From assembly GCA_964419055.1 (NCBI GenBank), contig CAYQNU010000035.1, positions 1 to 23,146 on the forward strand: DNA of 23,146 nucleotides, read 5' to 3'. Within the stretch, counting starts at the first letter, position 1. Each line of letters begins with the position of its first letter. This document shows, one piece after another, positions 1 to 9,400 of the stretch. Origin of the DNA: CAYQNU01 sp964419055 (lineage in GTDB: Bacteria; Bacteroidota; Bacteroidia; Flavobacteriales_D; Parvicellaceae). Under the pieces are notes generated by a model. That model was not told the origin of the DNA. It made no database searches and worked only from the letters and a program-made list of their open reading frames with translations. The position numbers and the translations under genes are program-made.

Positions 1-3000
1 ATAAGCGTAAGATGACTTAACGCGCCAATTTCCTTTAACACCATTTCGGAAAGGGTTAGAGGGATCATTTACATTATTACCTTCTGCCTCTTCACCACAA
101 TTGTCACATATTGTTTGCCATAAATCACTCAATTCAACAGCACTTGCATTGATTACATCATCAAAAGTAAAATTACCTGATGTGCCTGACATCGCTCCTA
201 ATTGTTGGAAGGAAACACCTCCCACCTTTGCGGTGAGCATATTGCGTTCAACAGGTCGTACCACAGCCAATTCTCCTGTAAAACTTGTATTTATAAAATA
301 GCCATTTTCATCAATACATTTAATGTAATCGGATGTCGGGTTCACCTCGACTACATGAGCAATAATATCAGATGAACCTAAATGAATCTCATCACCCACT
401 TTCAGTTTATCAGCCGCAGTGGCATTGTTAAGCTGTCCGCTACTAATAGTTGTTGAAGTCCCAAAATAAATCATAATATTGGTACGTTCAAATGCCGCTC
501 CTACGCCTTCATATTGGGTGTAAGCTGGAATACTTAAGTTGTATATAGGATCTTCGAAATCATTATATACTTTCGTTAATAAAGGTTCCCCTGTGAGAAG
601 ATCGAAAGCTAAATTTTCAGACATTATTGAAGAAGCGTCTGTAGTTACTTTTACCGATTTCAAAATACCAGACCTATGAATAATTTTATTGGTGGTTATC
701 GTTTTATTACTTACTTCATTTCTGAAGAATTGCGGTAAAGGTAATGGCAATCCAAAAATAGTTCCTAGTGGTGCAATGCTTATATCAATATTTAAGTTTA
801 TTCCCCAAACTTTTTTTAAGGATTTATTTTCATTTCTGTCTATATGAATATCCACCGTTTCGCCTAAAACAGCCGTATTAAATGTGTTGTTAGTTCCATC
901 ATGAGAAACTACTTTGACCGTATTATTAAGTCTGTTTTTCACCCCACCATTATATGAGTTTTGTGTAAAGTACTCGTATTCAGTTTTAGTGATTAAATCC
1001 CCTTGCACATCGATTCGTTTATCCCCTTCTAATTTATATTTGCGTGTATAAGTTGCTGTTGATTTTAATTTTCCTGACATATCATTAAGGACAATCGAAT
1101 AGCCTTGACTTTTGGCTTTTTTAACCCGCATATCAACATAAAACCCTGGAATAGGTATTACTCTGACAATACTCGGAGATGGGTCTATATCTGTAATATC
1201 GTAATAAACTGGGAAATCTTTCCCAGTAAAGAACTCATACACTGCAAAGGGAGCACTAGAATTAGCTATTTGAATTTCATTATCTTCAATTTCAGAACCA
1301 GGTAAATCAGATGATTTATCAGCTTCAGAAGGGGCTATACTTCTTACGGTAACCTTACTGTAACCCACTTGCTCACCAGGATAAAACGAATTTAAAAGTG
1401 GCTTTTCATTCATTAATGTATATGGAGAAGAAAGTGGTGTAGATTCACTATACTGTTCATATTCAATTAGAGCACTCTCTTCTTTACCTATGCTTGGTTC
1501 ATATGCAACACCGCTACTGATTACTTTACCGTTTTCTATAGTTGTATAATCGTATGCTTGTCCATAATAAGATTCCATATCATTTTCTTCCCAATTATCA
1601 TTTATAGTTAAACTTTTTACGCGATCTCCTCCTCCAATTTTACTTCCATTAGGATCTTGTAATTTGATAATTGATTTTCCATTTAATTCAATATATTCAC
1701 CCCAATTTTCAGAATATGCCCAACGATTATAACCAACAATCATCTTAGTAATTTCCTCACCAATACCTGCCGTTGAAGCAACAAAATTTAATACTTGATT
1801 CAAAGGTGTACCATTATTTGGAATAATGTCATGAGCTATTTCGGGTCTATTTATTCTGATATGTTCAATGGCGGCTTTTCTAAAAGGATGTACCTGGTCA
1901 AAACCAACCTCCCCCAATAATACGGGCTCCACAGTTATGTATCCAATATTAAAATCATCACTATTTAACTTAGCAGCACCGAAATAATCAAAATTATTTA
2001 TGTGTATCTTATGCAGTTTAGCATAACCACTTACAAAATCTTTATAAACATCACTATTGCCTTGACGCCTTAAGATGGAAGCCGTTTTAAAATAGATATG
2101 ATTTAAATCCCCTACATAATCATTCTTTATTACAGCATTAACTTGAGATTCAGAGGATGCATCACTAATTGGTTCCTCCAATTTAAAATATATCCTGTAT
2201 ACACTTTCATTATTGGTATTGTCTTTCCAAAATTTGCTTAAATTCCCTTTCGCGATGCCATTATAAGACCTTCTTCCTAAATCAGTTGCAGGATTTATTG
2301 AGGGTGAACCAAAATATGCTTCGTTAGTTAAAGCTCCCGTTTCCAACTCGTAATCAGATGGTGCATAATTCGCACTGTTACCAATAGAAATGATATCAAA
2401 CATGCGAGTTGCCTTTTGTTCCTCAACAAATGCATAATCATCTTTCTCATAATTTATATTCATTATACCCCCTGTTGGCAAAATCACTTGTCTTAAGCAC
2501 CATTCTCCAGCATTAGACTTTTCAACTAAATCATTTAATAATGGCACTTGAGTTGAATTAGGGGATGTAAAATATTCTGCCCCTTGCTCAGAATACGGGT
2601 ATTCTGAATATGGGTAATCATTTGTATATTGATTATTTGGTTTAAAACTTCCCCAGCGATCTATATTTTGTTCATCATAATCAGGATTCAAATTAGCTTC
2701 CAATTCTCCATAATTAAAAACATACGGACTAATCTCTCCCCTGTCCGAATTTTCATAGGTAAAATAGACTTTTTTTAATGTTAATTTTCCACCATTATTG
2801 GATTGTTCATTACTGGTTAAGGAGGTGCTTCCACTATTATTATGTATGCCTTGACATAAATCATAATTGTACTCAAAGTGGGCTATTTGCAGAGGTATAG
2901 CGTTTACATTGGGAGCTCCATATTCATCATAATATTCGGCTTTTGTATATAATTTTATTTTATCTATTTTTTTAGAGGTTGTACTACCCTTTTGGCCAAT

Positions 3001-5313
3001 TTGCGCATACTTATCCAACGCTTCTAAACCATCCTTTCTATCTGATAATTCAAAAATAGCAATGTGTGTTTTAGTTTCAATGGATTCAACATAATATATT
3101 TCTTTTTCACCGTACGAAAAATTAGCCATATCATCATTCGGATTACCTTCACTTCCATTTAAAAAGGTTGCTCCACTGTAGGGTGTGCGCCATTTGAAAT
3201 TGGTATCATGTTTTACATAATTAAATTTGGTCCAATAGCCAAAATCACCATCAGATGGTCCTGCAATATCATCTGAATCAATGTAATCAGGAGACAAAAC
3301 AGAAGTTAAGAGCCAAGAATGAGCGTAAGTGGGTATACTGTCTTGATTCAAATATTCTTTAGATTGAGCATTTGCATCATCTGTATAAGTATCCCAATTT
3401 ACGTTTATCCGATTTGTGTTTTTGTTTAACGTAGGGTCAATAGATTGACCATCATTAACAGACATGGTTACATTTAATTGCATATTATTGTAGGCAGCTT
3501 GTCCGTAGACATATCGCATCCCATCTTGATTTAATACTTGAACCTCGGATATTAAATGACCCGGTTTGTTAAAATCTCCCTCTCTATACAATCCATATTG
3601 TTCAGCCTGCTGCACTGTTAAATAGTCAACCACATTACTTCGTCTAGTAGTAGTTTTTGTATTTGTTAATTGATCAGCTGGAATAGCTCCTGTTTGCATA
3701 TTTGAAAGAGAAAAGTTACCACTCAATTGATAATCCTTTTCCAACCAATTTTGATTATCTTTTTCAATTATTGCAAGTAATGCTTCATCATTTTGCCAAT
3801 TATTTAGATTGGTTTCATTTGTCAATACTCCGCTATGCTCACCGTAAAATTTAAAATATTTCTCAGTATTTTCATTTTCTATATCATTATCGAAAGAACT
3901 TGTTCCACTGTTCCAATCTCCAGTGGAATTATCTGTTTTACTTTTTTCATAGTCTAAACCAACATGGTACTTAAAAGTTGATGGTGGTGGATTAGGGACA
4001 GATTTAGCTAACTCTAAACCAAAATTATTTCCTATTACTTTTTCATTTTCATCATAAGATGAATAAATTTGGATATAATTTCGATTTGCCCTAAAAGATC
4101 CTCCAGAACCTTGTGCCGTTTGTACAAAATGATCATAACTTGATCTTGATGGGTTTAAATAAGGAGTTTTATTTGATTGAAGATTGGATTCTCTTGAAAT
4201 GTCAGAAATAACGTTTTTATTTGTAACAGCAGCATAAATGATCTGATATTCCGAAGGTTGCTTTTCATATATATATCCATAAGCGTTTACTGTTTTATTT
4301 CCTTTATTGGCTACTTTGCTTGTGGAAAGATATCCATTATAATCAAAATTATCCGCCTCCCATCTGCCATAATTTGTTGAAGTCCCTAATTTGAGTGAAA
4401 AAGAAGTTGAATATGATTTGGTAGGAATCGATACGTTGGGAAGTTGAGCAAACTGACCAAAACCTATTCCAGAACTCATTCCAGATGAAACTACACCTTG
4501 CATTGCAACTCCGTTTTTAATATATCTCATTTTTTTTCTACTTTCTATTTGTCCCGTAACAGACAAACTATTTAAGCCATATCTTGAGCTGATATTTATA
4601 CCTATTGAAGTACTGTATTTTTGAGTTTTAAGACCTCCTGTGACTGGAAAACCAAATCCATTTTGAGAATCAAAAGAAATTCCCATTGATAATGATAATG
4701 AGGAATTTTTCTGAGGAAATATTAGTTTTTTCGGTAAAACAGAAATTCTATATCCCAAACCTTTATAATTATTATAATAAATGGTTGTATTGGCTTGTGC
4801 CAAGAACTGATTGTTATTTGTACTAACATCAATACCAAAATACTCTTCATAGAGATAATCACCAGATAAATTTAATAAATCAGCTGAAATCCCAACTTCC
4901 CATGATTCCTTCATATGCATTTTATAAGTGATGTCATCTCCATTAAAATCATCCGGAATTCCCTGCACTTGTCGGTTAATAGCACCTACGTTTATGTTCC
5001 ATCCTAAACCAACCCAGGAGGCTTCTTGTTCCATACCAATACCTCCGTGGTAGGCCAAGTTAATTGGATACCCGCCATTAGGTCCGGGAACATTCATAAT
5101 TGGAATATTATAGGTAAAGTCACCCGAAAATAAGTCTACTAAATCAGATGTTGCAGCTGGCTCAAAACTAGCAAATTCTTCTTGAGCTGGGCCACTTGTG
5201 AGTGCAAAGGAAACGGTTGGTGCAAACGTTTGGGTCAATACTTGAATGGCCATTAACAAGGCAAATCCTTTAAAATATTTACTTTCTCTTATTTTTGAAA
5301 TTCTAATTTTCAT
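1..5313 (-). CDS. Giant Bacteroidota SpvB/RHS-like surface or toxin-like protein, C-terminus cut by window edge
   Basis: The minus-strand frame is open from an ATG at 5313 to base 1, 1771 codons without a stop; I checked every line of the sequence. Residues 1-37 look like a long Sec signal peptide ending in SFA. Next comes the LTSGPAQEEF motif, then residues 60-123 with SGDFTYNIPIMNV, ASWVGLGWNINVGAINRQ and GIPDDF. From memory these are hallmarks of a large Bacteroidota protein family annotated as hypothetical or RHS-like. They resemble in plan the N-terminal SpvB domain of TcdB/RHS proteins, which also starts with a simple beta-rich segment ending in GWN/GWS. A second family motif, SPDYIDSDDIAGPSDGDFGY, lies near residue 672, with DRWGSFKPN near 880. 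The visible end, NPFRNGVKGNWRVKSSYAY, is another conserved block, so the protein continues well beyond the edge. It starts 14 bp after the lipoprotein gene. Function is not known; export of a large beta-rich shell or toxin is inference. Confidence 0.85.
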   Translation of the reverse strand, partial: MKIRISKIRESKYFKGFALLMAIQVLTQTFAPTVSFALTSGPAQEEFASFEPAATSDLVDLFSGDFTYNIPIMNVPGPNGGYPINLAYHGGIGMEQEASWVGLGWNINVGAINRQVQGIPDDFNGDDITYKMHMKESWEVGISADLLNLSGDYLYEEYFGIDVSTNNNQFLAQANTTIYYNNYKGLGYRISVLPKKLIFPQKNSSLSLSMGISFDSQNGFGFPVTGGLKTQKYSTSIGINISSRYGLNSLSVTGQIESRKKMRYIKNGVAMQGVVSSGMSSGIGFGQFAQLPNVSIPTKSYSTSFSLKLGTSTNYGRWEADNFDYNGYLSTSKVANKGNKTVNAYGYIYEKQPSEYQIIYAAVTNKNVISDISRESNLQSNKTPYLNPSRSSYDHFVQTAQGSGGSFRANRNYIQIYSSYDENEKVIGNNFGLELAKSVPNPPPSTFKYHVGLDYEKSKTDNSTGDWNSGTSSFDNDIENENTEKYFKFYGEHSGVLTNETNLNNWQNDEALLAIIEKDNQNWLEKDYQLSGNFSLSNMQTGAIPADQLTNTKTTTRRSNVVDYLTVQQAEQYGLYREGDFNKPGHLISEVQVLNQDGMRYVYGQAAYNNMQLNVTMSVNDGQSIDPTLNKNTNRINVNWDTYTDDANAQSKEYLNQDSIPTYAHSWLLTSVLSPDYIDSDDIAGPSDGDFGYWTKFNYVKHDTNFKWRTPYSGATFLNGSEGNPNDDMANFSYGEKEIYYVESIETKTHIAIFELSDRKDGLEALDKYAQIGQKGSTTSKKIDKIKLYTKAEYYDEYGAPNVNAIPLQIAHFEYNYDLCQGIHNNSGSTSLTSNEQSNNGGKLTLKKVYFTYENSDRGEISPYVFNYGELEANLNPDYDEQNIDRWGSFKPNNQYTNDYPYSEYPYSEQGAEYFTSPNSTQVPLLNDLVEKSNAGEWCLRQVILPTGGIMNINYEKDDYAFVEEQKATRMFDIISIGNSANYAPSDYELETGALTNEAYFGSPSINPATDLGRRSYNGIAKGNLSKFWKDNTNNESVYRIYFKLEEPISDASSESQVNAVIKNDYVGDLNHIYFKTASILRRQGNSDVYKDFVSGYAKLHKIHINNFDYFGAAKLNSDDFNIGYITVEPVLLGEVGFDQVHPFRKAAIEHIRINRPEIAHDIIPNNGTPLNQVLNFVASTAGIGEEITKMIVGYNRWAYSENWGEYIELNGKSIIKLQDPNGSKIGGGDRVKSLTINDNWEENDMESYYGQAYDYTTIENGKVISSGVAYEPSIGKEESALIEYEQYSESTPLSSPYTLMNEKPLLNSFYPGEQVGYSKVTVRSIAPSEADKSSDLPGSEIEDNEIQIANSSAPFAVYEFFTGKDFPVYYDITDIDPSPSIVRVIPIPGFYVDMRVKKAKSQGYSIVLNDMSGKLKSTATYTRKYKLEGDKRIDVQGDLITKTEYEYFTQNSYNGGVKNRLNNTVKVVSHDGTNNTFNTAVLGETVDIHIDRNENKSLKKVWGINLNIDISIAPLGTIFGLPLPLPQFFRNEVSNKTITTNKIIHRSGILKSVKVTTDASSIMSENLAFDLLTGEPLLTKVYNDFEDPIYNLSIPAYTQYEGVGAAFERTNIMIYFGTSTTISSGQLNNATAADKLKVGDEIHLGSSDIIAHVVEVNPTSDYIKCIDENGYFINTSFTGELAVVRPVERNMLTAKVGGVSFQQLGAMSGTSGNFTFDDVINASAVELSDLWQTICDNCGEEAEGNNVNDPSNPFRNGVKGNWRVKSSYAY

Positions 5314-5327
5314 ATTGCTTGAGGTAA

Positions 5328-5951
5328 CTATAACGTTATTAATTGAGGTAAATTATTTATTATTTTATGATCAAATACGAATTTGATGATTCCATTATTG
5401 AATACTTTGTCGTTCACAACAAGTTGTAAATCTGCATCCAAAACATCTTTGGATTTGGGAAATGAAAAAACAAAATCTACATAAGGAGCTATGCCATGTG
5501 AGCGAACAAAATTGAATAACCCACAGTGTAATGTGTCTAAATTTTGAACCAGCACAATATCATTTTGAAATTCAAACCCATAATAAACTACTCTATCAAA
5601 ATATTGCGCCTCCTCCATCATTTCATGAGCCATAACATCGCCAGTTATGTCTGTTTTAAGCCTAAGCCCAAAATGATAAAGCCCATCTAACTTTTTACTT
5701 CGTTCTTCCACCAATTCAGCACTTAGCTCATTTGTTCGTTCCTCATTGCAAATGATGAATTCAACAGGTTTATAAGTAGCGGTAAAATGCAGATTGTTAA
5801 AAGATTTGGTTTTCGTTAAACCATTCTCTTCATTTTTTATCCATTTAACATACTCAGATGGCACCAAACTATCGGGCACAGAGTTACAAGACTGTATGAA
5901 GAATATCAAAACGATTCCCATAAATAAAAAGACTTGTTTACTTACCTGCAT
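5328..5951 (-). CDS. Hypothetical lipoprotein upstream of the giant gene
   Basis: This 207-residue protein has a hydrophobic N-terminus (residues 7-20) followed by a lipobox, FIQSC with Cys22, so it is predicted to be lipid-anchored on the periplasmic side of a membrane. The rest is soluble and mixed alpha/beta, with a YVKWIKNEENGL segment near residue 35 and no motif that I can assign to an enzyme. Its start ATG overlaps the end of the OmpH-like gene by 14 bp, and its stop lies 14 bp before the giant gene, so the three are probably co-translated. The context suggests an accessory factor for folding, delivery or immunity to the giant protein. That role is inference; no characterised family was recognised. 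Confidence 0.8.
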   Translation of the reverse strand: MQVSKQVFLFMGIVLIFFIQSCNSVPDSLVPSEYVKWIKNEENGLTKTKSFNNLHFTATYKPVEFIICNEERTNELSAELVEERSKKLDGLYHFGLRLKTDITGDVMAHEMMEEAQYFDRVVYYGFEFQNDIVLVQNLDTLHCGLFNFVRSHGIAPYVDFVFSFPKSKDVLDADLQLVVNDKVFNNGIIKFVFDHKIINNLPQLITL

Positions 5952-6450
5952 ATTTATTATTGATATAAGTTATAATATCTTCGGTAATATCAATGCCTTC
6001 TTCGGCATAAAGTAACGAACCCTGTCCATTGGCACCCAAAACAACAGTATATCCATTTTCCTTACCATAAGATTGGATATACGTGTTCATTTGATTTAAT
6101 ATTTGTTGGTTATAGGTAACACTTAATTCATTTGAGTTATTTGTAAAATTGTCATATTGACCTGTGCAATATTTCTTAAAAGCTAAGTATTCTGCTATTT
6201 GGTTGGTATCGTTTGGGTTAACTTTACCTGCTCGTTGTGTCAATTCAAAATCTAAACTATCTAGTATAGATTTAGCTTTAAGATTGTATGCTTCCAAACT
6301 TTTATTTAGTTCAATAGACATCTGAAATGAGTCGTATACTTTTTGATTATCTACAAAAGCAATTTTAGCACCTCCACTTGAAAATAATTGAAGATACAGG
6401 ATTAAAAGAAGAAGTAATCCCAACAGCCCAAAACCAATCTTTTTCAACAT
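5938..6450 (-). CDS. OmpH/Skp-family periplasmic chaperone-like protein, membrane-anchored
   Basis: The protein has 170 residues with an N-terminal hydrophobic segment at 5-22 that is very Leu-rich and lacks an obvious cleavage site, so it is probably an inner-membrane anchor. It is followed by the OmpH/Skp-type opening AKIAFVDNQKVYDSF, a long predicted helical region (about 45-130), and the usual closing strand near YTVVLGANGQGSLLYAEE before a last short helix. Skp proteins hold unfolded outer-membrane and secreted proteins in the periplasm through helical tentacles. This copy lies between the 1520-residue mosaic protein and the giant SpvB/RHS-like protein, so a dedicated chaperone for one or both is plausible. 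The family call is fairly secure; the client assignment is inference. Confidence 0.8.
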   Translation of the reverse strand: MLKKIGFGLLGLLLLLILYLQLFSSGGAKIAFVDNQKVYDSFQMSIELNKSLEAYNLKAKSILDSLDFELTQRAGKVNPNDTNQIAEYLAFKKYCTGQYDNFTNNSNELSVTYNQQILNQMNTYIQSYGKENGYTVVLGANGQGSLLYAEEGIDITEDIITYINNKYAGK

Positions 6451-6457
6451 CCTTTTA

Positions 6458-9400
6458 TTATATATTAAATTTTAAATAAACTACATCTCCCTTAGTGTTG
6501 GTCAACTCAAGAATATAGTAACCATTAGTAAGTGTGCTAGTTAAAGCCCCTAAGTCAATAATATGTCTATTATCACCTATTGATTTTCTATGAATTTGGG
6601 TTGTTTCAAACAATTGATTGGTATGTTCCTTGTAAATCTTTATTTCACAGTTTTGAATATTCGGTTCATATTCTTTATCAAAATAGAGATACAATTTGTT
6701 ATTGGTAGGCAGGTAATAGCCTCCATCTAGCTTAACTTGTGGTTTAACATACCCCACATTAGGTTCACAAGGAAAAGACACCAAATGATTGCTGATTTCA
6801 GCAGCACCTCTTAATTCTGTTCCAACAATTAAATCTGCACTTGAAAAGTTACTGCCATTATAAGGCGTAATCGTCAACCAAGGTAGAGGTATAGCAGGAG
6901 TTAAATTACTTGCATTGTATGAAAATTGGGCGCTTGAATTTTTAGTTATATGTATTTCGCTATTTTCTTGAAACAACCCGAGTGAATTTAATGTGTTTTT
7001 ATCGTAGGCGAATAAATATTTATAATTTACCGGTAAATTCCATAAGTAAACGCCATATTTTGAAGGAGAAACAACATCTTCTTCAAAATATACAAAACTA
7101 TCATCGTTTAACAAATTTAATTTTTGTGAAAGTAATAATCCGAAGTGTTGCCAATGGGTACTAACACTGTAGGCTAATCTATTAGAGGAATATGCTTCAC
7201 CTGTTGCAGAAAAAGTTGGATTATAGATTGAATTGTTATTCGGAAAGGGATAATTTAATACATCTGTTTTGTCAACCCATAGGGTTTTATAACCTACCCA
7301 ATACTTTTTGACTTGAGTAAAAGATCCCGATGTGACTGTTAAAATATATTCTCCTGGTTCTAACCCTATAATTTGCTGCGAAGAAGAAGTAAAAGAGTTC
7401 GGTCCTGTCCAACTTAATGAACTCAATGTTCCCGTTATAACTGGATTGAGTTCTCCATTATCCAATTGACCACAATTCATATTTTCTAGACCCGAGGCTA
7501 CAATTCTTGGTCGTTTGGAAGTGAGATAGTTAATCAATTTAAATGACCTACTTGCCGTGTAAATACCAGCTTTAAGCTGAAGTGCAACATTTTTATCTGC
7601 TCTAAAATTTTCTCCAAACAAACTACTATCATCTAATTCATACTTTCTATAGAGTACTCCATTTCTATAAAACTTAAGAGAATTTGATGTCTTTGTAACT
7701 TCAATTTTCTCATTCGTTTTGATAATAAAGGTTCCTTCAATTTCACCATTGATTATTACATTCAAATAACTTCCATTAACCCACATGCCGTATACTAAAC
7801 TTTCATAAGGATTAGCATACGTAACGGTGTCACCATACGCTCTCAATCCAACATAAAACTGAGTTGTTTCATTGGTGATCTCCACTTCAAAGCCTCCGTT
7901 TTCCATGAGTGAAGTATAATTGTCAAATAATGCCTCAGACCAAGCGCTTCCTGCACCTTTACTAACTGTTGTACTGGCCACTGACAAAGGAGAGCTTCCT
8001 AAAATTGTAATCGGAGCAGTTACCGTTACTTTTTTATTGTATTTATTACCTAGTGTATCTACTATGGTGAGATTATAAATACCAACGTCTATTCCGCTTA
8101 CCGTATTTGAATTAAACTTATTCAAATAGGCAGATCTATTAATCGTGTTAAATAAATCCCCATTAAGCCCCATTGAAATGGCCTTCAATCTTGCTGCTGT
8201 TCTAGATGTAGTAAATTGATAATTCGTCAAATACTCATCATTTTCAAAAAAGGTATAGTAAGGTGATTGCCCTCCCGAAATAGTAGATGTTACACCCCCT
8301 AATGCAGTTGTAGTAACATTGGTTACTGAATTTGAAGAATTGACTCTTGAAATGACTGACTCATCCAACTTTAACAAATATACTGCTCCCTTGTTGGTTC
8401 CTCCAGCATCATCCCCTGCTGCACCAACAGCTATATAGGCTTTGCCATTATTGTTCATATTGCCTATATAAGCCATTCCATTACTAAAACGATCGTTTGA
8501 GACTAATGTGCCTAAACCATTGTATTTATGATAAATTTCTTTTATCAATGTAAGGGTATTTGTTGAACTTATCGAAACTACTGATAATTGACCCAAATTA
8601 CTGGGACCTGTAAACCTATCTAAATGTTTTATTGAGTTGATTGATGAAATGGCTAATTCCTTTAAACCATCTCCATTAATATCCCCCATAACATCTAGGT
8701 GAGCACCAAAAAAAGAATTTGATTTAACGGCCACATCTGTTGAATTAATCGTGAAATCATCTTTAACGGTACCGTCTGGATTCAAAGAAATTATCCAAAC
8801 TTTGCCATTATAGTTTCCACTCTCAATATTTGCTCCTGATACAGCAATCTCTTTTATTCCATCACTATCATAGTCATCTATTGCTACGATATCAAATCCA
8901 AAATAATCGTTGGTATTAGGGTTGTTAGTCAATCCTCCTGAGTAGGGATTTATTTCTGCATAATTGATAACATTTAATTCTCTATCTAAAAATAAAATCA
9001 TAATACCTCCTTCTTTGGATGAGGAAGTTAGCGAAGATTCATAAATCGAACTTATAGCAATATCATCTGTTCCATTTCCATCCACATCACCAATAGCTGC
9101 AGCAGAATAACCAAAAAGATTTCCTACTCTAACAGAAGTTCTAATGGAATCAAAATTTTCTATAGATTGGCTCATTGGCACAACTTGATGACCTATAAAT
9201 CGATCAAAAATCATGGGCATCTCAACAGGTTGTGGTCCCGTTGTGTCTAATTCTAGCATTCTAGTTATAGGCGAACATTCTTTTAGCCATTCTATTGTAC
9301 CAGATTTTGTTAGTTGAAAAATGTAGCCTTTTCCTTGAAATTGATTGGTAACAGGACTTGAACCTATATCATATCCGGTATGTTTTTTTCGAATAGCACT

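Noticed and set aside
101..301. Plus-strand short frame at the left end
   Set aside because: It is antisense to the giant gene, whose own frame is continuous and carries family motifs on both sides.
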